40,151 nt of DNA. It comes from Crenothrix polyspora. Lineage in GTDB: Bacteria > Pseudomonadota > Gammaproteobacteria > Methylococcales > Methylomonadaceae. Every line of letters begins with the position of its first letter. The stretch's first letter is position 1. A model generated the notes under the pieces. It was not told the DNA's origin. It ran no database searches and saw nothing but the letters and a program-made list of their open reading frames with translations. Below are positions 19,347-28,509 of this stretch, piece after piece. Location: assembly GCA_945877505.1 (NCBI GenBank), contig CAMDWT010000017.1, positions 1 to 40,151 of the forward strand, given 5' to 3'. A program made the position numbers and the translations under genes.

Positions 19347-20351
19347 TTAAATAACATTAAGCACTTGTTCAGGTTTAATATCCTGCAAGCAACGGGTATG
19401 TCCCAAAGGACACTCACGCTTAAAACAAGGCGAACATTCCAGCTTTAAAGACATAATATGCGCCTTATTATTAAGCGGTGGCGTAAATCCAGGATCTGAT
19501 GAGCCATAAATTGCGATTATTTTCTTATCCAACGCGGCTGCAACATGCATTAACCCAGAATCATTAGTCACAACAACATCGACCAGCGACATTAAATCAA
19601 CCGCTTCAGCTAGTGACGTTTGACCTGTAAAATCAACACAAGCCCCTTCAACCTGATTATTAATTTGCTCAGCAATTACCTGATCTTTCGCTGAACCAAA
19701 CAACCAAATCTGAAAGCCTTGCGCTATTTTTACCTTAGCAACCTCGGCATAATAACTGGCCGGCCATCGCTTTGCCTCGCCATATTCAGCACCCGGACAT
19801 AAGGCCACTATTTTTTTAGAGCCGGTTAATTTAAACTTTTTAATAACGCTATTTTGCTGATCTTCGTTAATAACGATTCTAGGCGTCGGACAATCAGGCG
19901 GGATATTCGCCCTGCATGGCGCTAGACCTAAGGCAACAAAGCGTTGAACCGTCATGGTCATGACGCTTTTATCCAGTTTTCTGGCGTCATTAAGCAAACC
20001 CCAACGACATTCACCAATATAGCCTGTACGAATAGGAATATTAGCGACAAAGGGAATTAAAGCTGACTTCCAGGAATTGGGTAAGAGAATGGCTTGATCG
20101 TAATGATTGGCACGTAACTTCTTGCCTAGCTTAAGTCTGTCAAAAAATCCAAATTGACCATGCGATAAAGGCATTGCGATTGCCTTATTCACTTCGGGCA
20201 TTCTTTCCAACAAGGCTAATGACCATGAAGGTGCAAGCACATCTATTTGACAATCTGGCAGGGATTTTTTTAAGGTGATAAAAAGGCTTTGCGCCATCAC
20301 CATGTCGCCAACCCATGATGGACCGACGACAAGAATTCTGGATAATTTCAA
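19347..20351 (-). CDS. waaF: LPS heptosyltransferase II (WaaF/RfaF)
   Basis: WaaF adds the second heptose of the LPS inner core. The 334-residue GT9 protein starts MKLSRILVVGPSWVGDMVMAQSL, the WaaF hallmark, then has ALCPGAEYGEAKRWPASYYAEV and VVTNDSGLMHVAAALDKKIIAIYG for ADP-heptose binding, and a C-terminal Cys cluster (LECSPCFKRECPLGHTRC) usual in the family. The start is TTG at 20351; an ATG at nearly the same place is out of frame. It follows ilvE after 36 bases; the order glnE-ilvE-waaF-waaC is also seen in Pseudomonas. Confidence 0.94.
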   Translation of the reverse strand: MKLSRILVVGPSWVGDMVMAQSLFITLKKSLPDCQIDVLAPSWSLALLERMPEVNKAIAMPLSHGQFGFFDRLKLGKKLRANHYDQAILLPNSWKSALIPFVANIPIRTGYIGECRWGLLNDARKLDKSVMTMTVQRFVALGLAPCRANIPPDCPTPRIVINEDQQNSVIKKFKLTGSKKIVALCPGAEYGEAKRWPASYYAEVAKVKIAQGFQIWLFGSAKDQVIAEQINNQVEGACVDFTGQTSLAEAVDLMSLVDVVVTNDSGLMHVAAALDKKIIAIYGSSDPGFTPPLNNKAHIMSLKLECSPCFKRECPLGHTRCLQDIKPEQVLNVI

Positions 20352-20387
20352 CGCATTAATCCTGTGGAAACCGTTTGCCCACGAAAA

Positions 20388-21311
20388 CTAATTAACGTAA
20401 GTTAACCAATCAGCATGGTCATCTCTACGTCCATGCACATAATCAAAGTATAAAGACTGTAATTTTTCGGTGATTACACCACGACTTCCACTACCAATCT
20501 TACGGTTATCTAATTCCCTGATAGGGGTTACTTCTGCAGCTGAGCCGGTAAAAAAGGCTTCATCAGCGACATAAATTTCATCACGCGTAATACGTTTTTC
20601 GATAACTTCAAAACCTTGCTCTCTAGCAATAGTCATTACCGTATCGCGAGTAATACCTTCAAGAGCGGAAGTAGTTTCTGGTGTATAAATCTTACCATTA
20701 CGGACAACAAACAAATTTTCTGCACTACCTTCCGCAGCAAAACCCTCATGATCCAACATCAACGCTTCATCGTAGCCGTTCGACAAGGCTTCTTGCAGCG
20801 CTAAAATGGAATTAATGTAATTACCATTCGCTTTAGCTTTACACATAGTACTGTTGTGATGATTACGCGTGTAGGAAGAAGTACGAATACGAATACCCTG
20901 TTCAATACTTTCCGCACCCAAATAAGCTCCCCAGGGCCAAGCAGCCACCATAACATGAACTTTTAGATTATCAGCGCGTAGCCCCATACCTTCAGAGCCA
21001 TAAAAACACATGCTACGAATATAGGCGCTATCTAAGTTATTTTTGGCAACGGCATCACGATGAGCCTGATTCATTACATCCTTAGTAAACGGCATTGCCA
21101 TATTCATAATATGCGCAGAACGAAACAGCCGATCAGTATGCTCCTGCATTCTAAAAATAGCGGCACCTTTTTCTGAGTGATAAGCTCTAATACCTTCAAA
21201 CACACCCAAGCCATAATGCAAGGTATGCGTTAAGACGTGGACTTTCGCTTCACGCCATTCAACCCATGAGCCGTCCAGCCAAATTACGCCATCTCTATCG
21301 TCCATTGTCAT
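20388..21311 (-). CDS. ilvE: Branched-chain amino acid aminotransferase
   Basis: IlvE performs the last step of valine, leucine and isoleucine synthesis with pyridoxal phosphate. The 307-residue protein is a class IV aminotransferase: it starts DRDGVIWLDGSWVEWREAKV, has HTLHYGLGVFEGIRAY, the PLP lysine region CKAKANGNYINS, and EGSAENLFVV and EVTPIRELDNRKIG. The start is ATG at 21311 with GGGGAA eight bases upstream; a second ATG two codons on is possible. It lies between glnE and waaF. Confidence 0.96.
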   Translation of the reverse strand: MTMDDRDGVIWLDGSWVEWREAKVHVLTHTLHYGLGVFEGIRAYHSEKGAAIFRMQEHTDRLFRSAHIMNMAMPFTKDVMNQAHRDAVAKNNLDSAYIRSMCFYGSEGMGLRADNLKVHVMVAAWPWGAYLGAESIEQGIRIRTSSYTRNHHNSTMCKAKANGNYINSILALQEALSNGYDEALMLDHEGFAAEGSAENLFVVRNGKIYTPETTSALEGITRDTVMTIAREQGFEVIEKRITRDEIYVADEAFFTGSAAEVTPIRELDNRKIGSGSRGVITEKLQSLYFDYVHGRRDDHADWLTYVN

Positions 21312-21490
21312 CTTTTGTTCCCCGAATCAATATTTATAGTATCTGCAATCACAACCAATCAGCGCAACGCATGGATAGATCAATTAACTATAAATTGTAC
21401 TATAAACTCATGATTAGAAGTACCTCCTTAATGACTTTAACACCGCACTTTAACTTATACATCCTCAATTTAAGCCCATCTCACTATTAT

Positions 21491-24361
21491 TTACCTCATA
21501 AAATCATGCCATATTTGCTCAACCTGCCTACTTAGGTCAGCCACTTCATCTTGATTAATCATCGCTTTTTCTCCCTGTAAAACTTGCTTATGCCCATAAT
21601 CACGATAGGTACAATAAGCCACTTTCAGTATTTCTGATTGCGCTTTTGAAATAAAATGAGTTGCCTGCAAGCCTTCAAGCAACCGAATATTATCAGTATA
21701 AGTTGTTAGCTCAGGATTCTTTGCCGTCTGTGCTAAAACACCAAACTGTACGATAAACTCTATATCAGCAATGCCGCCCTTACTGTGTTTTAAATCAAAT
21801 TGCATTAACGCCTTACTTACTAGAGCATTGCGCATTTTTTTGCGCATTTCACGCACTTCAACTTTTAATAACTCAATATTCCTTGGAAGACTTAAAACTC
21901 GTTTTCGTATCGCCTCATAAATTATTTTTATACGCACATCACCGGCAATAAAACGCCCTCTGACTAAAGCTTGATGCTCCCAAGTCCACGCTTGATTTTT
22001 TAAATAATCTTCATAAGCATTAATATGCGTTATCAATAAACCAGAATCACCACTAGGACGCAGTCGCATATCAACCTCATACAGCACCCCGGATAACATT
22101 TTTGTATCCAAAATATGTCGAATTTTTAACCCCAAACGCCCATAAAATTGCGCACAGGAAATGGGTTTATCACCATCAGTTAAGGCATTGCCATCGACAC
22201 AATCATACAAAAAAACCATATCCAGATCTGAACCATACCCTAACTCAAGCCCGCCTAACTTACCAAAACCAATAATTGCAAAATCTTTAGGTTGATTATC
22301 GCTACCAGGTGGAAACCCATGCTTTTCAGTTAGCATTAACCAAGCTCTCTTAAGCACCTGACCGACAATACTTTCGGCAATATACGTTAAATAGTCACTG
22401 ACAATCATAATGGGAATAACCCCCATAATATCGGCGGCAGCTACACGCAACAGATTAAGCTGTTTAAATTGCCTTAAGGTAATCATTAATTGCTCAAGAT
22501 CTTGCACTTCAATAGCGTCTAATAACACGCTTAACTGTGTATCAAGATCTTCTTTTTTTAGTGGTTCAAATAACGATCGTGTATCCAACAATTCATCAAA
22601 CAACACAGGGTATAAAGATAAGTAATCACAAATCCATGGACTAGCTGATGCTAATCGCAATAATTGAGTTAAAGCGTTTGGATTTTCAGCTAATAATGAC
22701 AAATATACGTTTCTGCCAGCAACCGCTTCAAATAAAGCGAGTAAACGTTTTAACGTTTCGTCAGGATTTTTAAGTGACTGCATTGCCTCTATTAATTGAG
22801 GCATTAAGCGATCAAGAACTTTTGCACCTTTTGTGGTTAAACGTCTAATTGACGCCGAATTTTTAAATTCTTTGATGGCAGCCAAGCTGTCGACTGCTTG
22901 CTGAAAACCATAGCTTTTTAAACTCTCCTCTAATTCAGCCTCATCTGTCGAGCCCATCCAAATTTGCTGACTTTGCTGATGGTTAACTTCTTGCCTTGAA
23001 AGTGAAAAAACCTGCTCAAATACCGCATGCACTTGAAACCTGACTTCATCTAACTGACTTTTAAAACTATTCCAATCAGCATAATCCAATGAATACGCGA
23101 GTACTTGCTGAACTACATCGGACACAGGTAAATCATGCGTTTGCCGGTCTTGATATTGCTGAATATGATTTTCTACTCTTCGCAAAAAACAATAAGATTG
23201 CGTTAATTGCTGAGCATCATTAGGCGTTAATAAGTTAAGCTCACCTAAAATTTGTAGCACATCCAAAATGCCTCGTGTTTGCAAGGTCTTTTCATTCCCG
23301 CCACGAATCAACTGAAAAGCCTGTCCAATAAACTCACACTCCCTTATTCCACCAGGGCCCAGCTTAATATTGTCCATGCGATCTTTGCGCTTCAACTCTT
23401 GCGTAATTTGGGCCTTTAAAGACCTTAATTCTTCAAAGGCGCCATAATCCAAATAGCGCCTATAAACAAAGGCTTTTAACATTGCCATCAGTTGCGCCCC
23501 AGCAGTGAAATCACCGGCGACCTGACGTGCTTTAATCATCGCATAACGTTCCCATTCACGCGCCTGCGTCTGATAATAGTTCTCCATGCCCTCAAACGTC
23601 ATAATAATTGGACCACTATCACCAAAAGGTCTTAGTCGTATATCGGTGCGAAACACAAAACCATCGACGGTAATCTCATCCAATACTTTGACCAAGCTTT
23701 GACACAAGCGAGTAAAAAACTCACTGTAGCTGGTTTCTTTTCTATCAGACAATTGGCCATTTTCTGGGTAGGCAAATATCAGATCAATATCGGAAGAATA
23801 ATTAAGCTCATAAGCACCCAATTTGCCCATACCCAAGATAACTATTTGTTGCGGATTACCGTCAGCTAGAACAGGAGTACCGCGTTTTTCAAAGGCTTGC
23901 TTGTACAGAAAAGCTAGGGCAAATTGAATACAGGTATCAGCCAACCATGACACTTCCACCAAAGTTTCTGATAACGGCGCCCAACCCGCTAGATCACGCC
24001 AAGCAATTCGTGTCATTTCTCGTCGCCGAAACCATCGAAGTTTTTGCATAAGTTCAACTTCTGTTTCAATGCTGACAGCACCCAATTTACGCGTGTAACT
24101 ACTTTCTTCATAAACCGTTAGTAAATCACCACTTTCGACCAAATCAATCAATAGTTCAGGATTTCGCAGGCAGCTTTCAGTAACAAATAAGCTAGAGCAC
24201 CATACTTTCACTATGGAGGCAATAATCTCAGGTGTGGCTTGAAATTCAAGTGCAAGCTCAGCCAACTGCAGCTCCCACTGCTGGAGGGAAGCTGTTACCG
24301 TGCTCTGCAAATCGTCGGGAAGTTTAGCTAACTCAACTTTAAGGCTATTGATAAAAGTCAT
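21491..24361 (-). CDS. glnE: Glutamine synthetase adenylyltransferase/deadenylase
   Basis: GlnE attaches and removes AMP on glutamine synthetase in response to PII and glutamine, so it controls nitrogen assimilation. The 956-residue protein (E. coli 946) has two nucleotidyltransferase domains: GMGKLGAYELNYSSDIDL near residue 174 (deadenylylation) and GFGKLGGLELGYGSDLDM near residue 694 (adenylylation), each with its Asp-x-Asp metal pair, and the linker KLGPGGIRECEFIGQ. Both active sites appear complete. It is the first gene of the glnE-ilvE-waaF-waaC run, 179 bases before ilvE. Confidence 0.97.
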   Translation of the reverse strand: MTFINSLKVELAKLPDDLQSTVTASLQQWELQLAELALEFQATPEIIASIVKVWCSSLFVTESCLRNPELLIDLVESGDLLTVYEESSYTRKLGAVSIETEVELMQKLRWFRRREMTRIAWRDLAGWAPLSETLVEVSWLADTCIQFALAFLYKQAFEKRGTPVLADGNPQQIVILGMGKLGAYELNYSSDIDLIFAYPENGQLSDRKETSYSEFFTRLCQSLVKVLDEITVDGFVFRTDIRLRPFGDSGPIIMTFEGMENYYQTQAREWERYAMIKARQVAGDFTAGAQLMAMLKAFVYRRYLDYGAFEELRSLKAQITQELKRKDRMDNIKLGPGGIRECEFIGQAFQLIRGGNEKTLQTRGILDVLQILGELNLLTPNDAQQLTQSYCFLRRVENHIQQYQDRQTHDLPVSDVVQQVLAYSLDYADWNSFKSQLDEVRFQVHAVFEQVFSLSRQEVNHQQSQQIWMGSTDEAELEESLKSYGFQQAVDSLAAIKEFKNSASIRRLTTKGAKVLDRLMPQLIEAMQSLKNPDETLKRLLALFEAVAGRNVYLSLLAENPNALTQLLRLASASPWICDYLSLYPVLFDELLDTRSLFEPLKKEDLDTQLSVLLDAIEVQDLEQLMITLRQFKQLNLLRVAAADIMGVIPIMIVSDYLTYIAESIVGQVLKRAWLMLTEKHGFPPGSDNQPKDFAIIGFGKLGGLELGYGSDLDMVFLYDCVDGNALTDGDKPISCAQFYGRLGLKIRHILDTKMLSGVLYEVDMRLRPSGDSGLLITHINAYEDYLKNQAWTWEHQALVRGRFIAGDVRIKIIYEAIRKRVLSLPRNIELLKVEVREMRKKMRNALVSKALMQFDLKHSKGGIADIEFIVQFGVLAQTAKNPELTTYTDNIRLLEGLQATHFISKAQSEILKVAYCTYRDYGHKQVLQGEKAMINQDEVADLSRQVEQIWHDFMR

Positions 24362-24685
24362 AACACATACACTAATTTTAAAAAGTTATTATATACAGCA
24401 GAGGCTTTCCAAGAACATGGATACATTATCTCATTGGCATTAAAAAAGAAAAAAACCTGCCCGTTAACGTTATCTTTTGCTTTATACATTCAAGTAATCC
24501 TATGTTTATCCTTTTGAGATTTATCGCTAAAAACTGTTAAGTACATTATGGAGGGTAACAGGCAACTTACGTTGTTTTAAATCAAGAACAATTAATTAAG
24601 TCTGCTTATACTTAAACTAATGCTTGCAGTATCCAGTTGTCATATAATGATACGCTTAGTTTTTATGATTATACTTGGAGTTACA
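24362..24685. other. Intergenic region upstream of SRPBCC gene
   Basis: These 324 bases separate divergent glnE and the SRPBCC gene. Apart from the TATAAT at 24643-24648 I see no gene, repeat or strong hairpin. The glnE promoter should lie near 24380-24450 but was not identified. Confidence 0.4.
24643..24648 (+). promoter_or_regulatory. Likely -10 box of the SRPBCC gene
   Basis: A perfect TATAAT lies 38 bases before the ATG at 24686. A TTGCAG 14 bases upstream is too close for a normal -35. Its position downstream of the alternative start at 24620 supports the shorter reading frame. Confidence 0.45.
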
Positions 24686-25249
24686 ATGAGAAAAATTACG
24701 TTACTGACATCAATTTTATTCTTTTTATTTACAGCAATTGCTAATGCGCATGGCCCTGTGCGTCAAAAATCTGAAGAACAAATAACTATTAATGCACCCG
24801 CCGAAAAAGTGTGGGCTCTCATAAAAAATTACGGTGACCTATCATGGCATCCGGATGTTTTCAATACCACTTCGGAAGGTGGCAATAAAAAAGGCGAGAT
24901 ACGCGTTTTAACTTTAAAAGATGGTGGCACTATCACCGAAGAGTTAAAAAAATATGATGAGGCAAAAATGTCTTATGCCTACAAAATCACTGAAATGAGT
25001 ACCGCAAAAACAATCACTCATGCGGGTGTTGAAGAAAAAGTTCCTGCACTACCTGTTGATAATTATTCAGCGAGTATAGAAGTAGAAGCTAAGGGTGATA
25101 CGTCTGTCGTTTCATGGACAGCTGGCTATTACCGTGCTTACACCAACAATAATCCACCCGTAGAAATGAATGAAGAAACCGCTAATGCTGCTGTAGGCGC
25201 GGTGTTAAAAACGGGCTTGTTAAACCTTAAAGCTCTCGCTGAAAAATAA
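24686..25249 (+). CDS. Exported SRPBCC-fold (polyketide cyclase-like) protein
   Basis: The 187-residue protein has a signal peptide (MRKITLLTSILFFLFTAIANA, cleavage after residue 21) and a START/SRPBCC-type domain: EEQITINAPAEKVWALIKNYGDLSWHP is the classic first strand-helix, followed by EELKKYDEAKMSYAYKI and a C-terminal helix NAAVGAVLKTGLLNLKAL. The family binds hydrophobic small molecules; the ligand here is unknown. I start at ATG 24686, not at 24620, because of GGAG six bases upstream, the exact signal peptide, and a TATAAT between the two starts. The YVTN propeller gene follows after 11 bases, so they probably act together in the periplasm. Confidence 0.8.
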   Translation: MRKITLLTSILFFLFTAIANAHGPVRQKSEEQITINAPAEKVWALIKNYGDLSWHPDVFNTTSEGGNKKGEIRVLTLKDGGTITEELKKYDEAKMSYAYKITEMSTAKTITHAGVEEKVPALPVDNYSASIEVEAKGDTSVVSWTAGYYRAYTNNNPPVEMNEETANAAVGAVLKTGLLNLKALAEK

Positions 25250-25260
25250 GGCTTGGATCG

Positions 25261-26220
25261 GTGTTTTTTATTAAATACCCAGTTGTAGCGATAACCTTCG
25301 CTGCAACTGTTTTTAGCTCATCCCTGCTTGCTGCCCCGTTTGCTTATATCAGCAACCAACTTGATGACAGTCTTTCTATTATTGATACTGCTCAAGGTAA
25401 AGTCGTCGATACAATCAGTGTTATCGGCAAGCCAGCAGGTGTTGCAGTGACCCCAGCAGGCGATAAGGTTTATATTAGTACACCTGAAAGTCACGGCTTT
25501 TCGGTATTCGATGTAAAAAAACACGAAGTAATCGCCAAGGTTCCGGTAAGTGATGGGGCTTTAGGTATTGCTGTCGGGACCGACGGCAAACGTATTTATG
25601 TCGCAGATTGGTACAATCATAATGTTGATGTTATTGATGCAAATAACTACAAACTTATAAAAACCATTCCCGTTGGACAGTCGCCCTCAGGTTTAGTAGT
25701 AAGTCCCGATAATCATTGGCTATACGTTGCTAACCGCCTGAGTAATTCGGTTTCCAAAGTTAATCTAGATGATTTAACCGTGACAAAAACGACTTTAGTC
25801 GGTTCTCATCCTTTTGGACTCACTATTGATAGCAGAGGCGAACGCATTTATATTGCAAATGTCCAAAGTGATAATGTGACTGTTATAGAAACTAAGCGTA
25901 TGCTTGTCATAGCGACCGTGAAAGTTAATATGCTCCCTTATGCCGCCACCTTAGCGCTTAATGACAAACGTTTATTTGTAACCAATCAGGATGATGGCTC
26001 TGTATCTGTTATTGATACGGACACCCTAAAAGAAGTTGGATTGATTGAAGTAGGTACTAAACCTGAAGGTATTAGTACGCATCCCGATGATCGACATATT
26101 TACGTCGCTAATTGGTTTGATAATACCGTAACCGTAATTGATGGCAAAACCTTACAAGTAGTTGATACCATTAAAACCGGCAAAGGTAGTCGTGCTTTTG
26201 GACTATTTATTGGCAAATGA
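25261..26220 (+). CDS. Exported seven-bladed YVTN beta-propeller protein
   Basis: The 319-residue product has a signal peptide with probable cleavage after Ala25 (LLAA-PF). Seven blades can be counted by their conserved strand starts: AYISNQLDD, VYISTPESH, IYVADWYNH, LYVANRLSN, IYIANVQSD, LFVTNQDDG and IYVANWFDN, each followed by SVxVID-type and VGxxPxG-type strings, so the propeller seems complete. Such YVTN proteins are usually periplasmic binding or scaffold modules; some accompany PQQ-dependent dehydrogenases, but none is in this window. The start is GTG at 25261. It forms a unit with the SRPBCC gene. Confidence 0.82.
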   Translation: MFFIKYPVVAITFAATVFSSSLLAAPFAYISNQLDDSLSIIDTAQGKVVDTISVIGKPAGVAVTPAGDKVYISTPESHGFSVFDVKKHEVIAKVPVSDGALGIAVGTDGKRIYVADWYNHNVDVIDANNYKLIKTIPVGQSPSGLVVSPDNHWLYVANRLSNSVSKVNLDDLTVTKTTLVGSHPFGLTIDSRGERIYIANVQSDNVTVIETKRMLVIATVKVNMLPYAATLALNDKRLFVTNQDDGSVSVIDTDTLKEVGLIEVGTKPEGISTHPDDRHIYVANWFDNTVTVIDGKTLQVVDTIKTGKGSRAFGLFIGK

Positions 26221-26340
26221 TCGACAATAAAATCATTGCCCCTATTCAATCTCTAAAGGTATAACCCTTAAATCAGCTTTGCTTATGTAGTAAATCATTA
26301 TGATAAACTGCTAATTGAAAAATAATTATTTGAGAATAAA

Positions 26341-26631
26341 ATGGCTGAAACTGTAGATGAATTGACCGTTACCTATGAAGATGGTGGAGTAGAAACGGTT
26401 AAAGAATTAGATAAAAAAGTATTGACTAAAGGTGCATGGGCGACCGTTATGTATCGTTATCAAGATTGGAATCGTGCTAAAGAAGAATATGGTCCTGATA
26501 AATACACTATTCGTCGCTATCAAAAACGTAATGGTGAATATCAGCAAAAATCTAAATTCAATATCTCCAGTAAAGATCAGGCAAAAAGCATTATTGCTGC
26601 ACTGGAAGATTGGGTAAGTTTAGATGATTAA
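26341..26631 (+). CDS. Small conserved protein, possibly PC4-like
   Basis: I do not recognise a named function. The 96-residue cytosolic protein has an acidic N terminus, then KGAWATVMYRYQDW at 30-43 and YTIRRYQKRNGEYQQKSKF at 55-73, and ends with a helix AKSIIAALEDWV. The last two parts recall the C-terminal domain of transcriptional coactivator PC4 (a strand IREY, a glycine turn, basic residues, then a helix), which binds single-stranded DNA; this is a pattern-level suggestion only. Codon use and a coherent amino-acid pattern support a real gene. It stands alone between the YVTN and transporter genes. Confidence 0.7.
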   Translation: MAETVDELTVTYEDGGVETVKELDKKVLTKGAWATVMYRYQDWNRAKEEYGPDKYTIRRYQKRNGEYQQKSKFNISSKDQAKSIIAALEDWVSLDD

Positions 26632-26784
26632 TGCCCATTAAATTAATGTATTTTTAAGATTGTTTTTCAATGGCACTACCCCTATAAATCATGTAGATAA
26701 TAAAGAACCAAGATACAGGTGAGTAAAATAAGATCATGCTGTGTTTGATGTAGTTATTTCACCATAATGAGGAGAGAATCACTT

Positions 26785-28479
26785 ATGCAAGCACAGAGTG
26801 GATTTTTTATTCAATTCTTAAGGTTGGCCACCCCTTTTTGGAAATCCGAAAACAAGATCGTTATCCGTCAACAATCGTTGGCTCTTATTGTTCTTACTAT
26901 TTTTCAAATGATGCTTGCTGTCGTCATTACAACATGGAGTTCCGCACTATTTAATGCCCTTGAAGAACATTCCATGTCAGGTTTGTTTAAGCAAATCGGC
27001 TATTTGATTTTAATTTTTGCCGCCAGCATCGCTGTCACGGCTATGCATATAAAAGTTAAACGGGATTTACAAATTGGCTGGCGAGCTTGGTTAACAGATC
27101 GAGTGATTGGCAAATGGATGACCAACGGCCGTCATTATCTTGTTTCTCATATACAAACAGTAGAACATGACAATCCTGATGGCCGTATCGCAGAAGACAT
27201 CCGAATTTCCATCGATGAAGCGATCAATCTCTGCCACTCTTTATTTTATAGCTTACTGCTCATCATCAGTTTTACAAAAATTCTTTGGGAACTTTCAGGC
27301 ACTATAAAGCTTGATGTTGGACTACTTCATCTACCAATATATGGTTATTTAGTCTGGGCTGCCCTTATTTACTCTGTGCTAGCGTCGGTACTGGGTTGGT
27401 GGGCAGGACGTCCTTTAACGCTCACAACGCATGCAATGCAAACCGTTGAAGCCAACTTCCGCTTTGGCTTAGCAAAAGTACGAGAAAATTCTCAGGCTAT
27501 TGCTCTCATTCATGGCGAAATCAACGAACAAAAACGCTTCAGCCATTTTTTCCAAGACATCATCAATGTGTTTGATCGTCAAACCGTCGCTTGGACAAGC
27601 ATTCTTCTTTTCAATTCGGGCTATGGCGTTTTATCAATGGCCTTTCCTATTTTGATCGTTTCGCCACGCTATATTATCGGCAGCATTACGCTAGGCGCCT
27701 TGATGCAATCAGCACAGGCTTTTCAGCAAATGTCTGGCGCGCTGTCTTGGCCAGTCAACAATATGGCAGGAATTGCCCAATGGCGCGCATCTGTTGAACG
27801 GGTTTTGGACCTAGTCAAAGCGCTAGAAGATCTAGAGCTAGAAATAGCACGCCCAGATCCACAGCGCATTCTTCTAGAAAAGCCTTTGCAATCTACCTTA
27901 TGCTTTCATGATCTTTGTATCTCTCAGCTCGATGGAACGGTTATTATTTGTGGCTTGAATGCCGAAATAAGATTGGGAGAACGTGTATTAATTGCGGGTG
28001 ATGCTCTTACTGGAGCCAGACTATTCAAGGCTATTGCTGGCCTATGGCCATGGGGCCGAGGCCGCATTGAATTGCCTGACAGCGAGCCTATGTTCTTCAT
28101 GCCACCTCGACCCTATCTACCCGACGATACCTTACGAAATGCCATTTGCTATCCATCGTCTTCTGAAGTATTTTCAGGCATATCCATTGAAGATTTACTT
28201 AAACTAGCAGGACTGGAACACTTAATCAGCGATCTTGATCAAGAAAATACTTGGGACAATGTGTTAACTCGTGATCAAGAGCAACGTTTAGGATTAGTAC
28301 GCTTATTATTATATCGACCCAAATGGATCCTTCTGCAAGAAGCTTTTGACTCCCTTGATCCTGATGGAGAGGCTTTAATGCTACGAATAATCTGCCAACA
28401 ATTACCGGATGCTGCCATACTAACTATTAGCAATCAACCTACAGCAAAAGCATTTCATAATCGCATTATCAACTTATGA
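26785..28479 (+). CDS. SbmA/YddA-like transporter with a degenerate ATPase domain
   Basis: The 564-residue protein is an ABC half-transporter of the ABC_membrane_2 type (E. coli YddA, SbmA, BacA relatives), which import peptides, bleomycin or vitamin B12 across the inner membrane. The N-terminal half has about six membrane segments and the family string NPDGRIAEDIRISIDEAI. The C-terminal nucleotide-binding domain is recognisable (IAGLWPWGRGRIELP, RPYLPDDTLRNAICYP) but its catalytic motifs are changed: Walker A reads GDALTGAR (405-412) with no Lys, the Q-loop Gln is Pro441, the signature is LTRDQEQR (494-501), Walker B has Gln518 in place of Asp, and the H-loop His is Asn550. I start at ATG 26785 since GGAGAG lies eight bases upstream. 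GH5 follows after 30 bases. Confidence 0.85.
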   Translation: MQAQSGFFIQFLRLATPFWKSENKIVIRQQSLALIVLTIFQMMLAVVITTWSSALFNALEEHSMSGLFKQIGYLILIFAASIAVTAMHIKVKRDLQIGWRAWLTDRVIGKWMTNGRHYLVSHIQTVEHDNPDGRIAEDIRISIDEAINLCHSLFYSLLLIISFTKILWELSGTIKLDVGLLHLPIYGYLVWAALIYSVLASVLGWWAGRPLTLTTHAMQTVEANFRFGLAKVRENSQAIALIHGEINEQKRFSHFFQDIINVFDRQTVAWTSILLFNSGYGVLSMAFPILIVSPRYIIGSITLGALMQSAQAFQQMSGALSWPVNNMAGIAQWRASVERVLDLVKALEDLELEIARPDPQRILLEKPLQSTLCFHDLCISQLDGTVIICGLNAEIRLGERVLIAGDALTGARLFKAIAGLWPWGRGRIELPDSEPMFFMPPRPYLPDDTLRNAICYPSSSEVFSGISIEDLLKLAGLEHLISDLDQENTWDNVLTRDQEQRLGLVRLLLYRPKWILLQEAFDSLDPDGEALMLRIICQQLPDAAILTISNQPTAKAFHNRIINL

Positions 28480-28509
28480 TTCCTCACTTTTAGAATAGGT
28501 GCACTTGAA

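Noticed and set aside
20105-20122. Sigma-54-like TGGCAC and TTGC in waaF
   Set aside because: The spacing between the GG and GC elements is wrong and the site is inside a coding region.
24620-24685. N-terminal extension of the SRPBCC gene from ATG 24620
   Set aside because: The ATG at 24686 has a ribosome site, a TATAAT between the two and a clean signal peptide.
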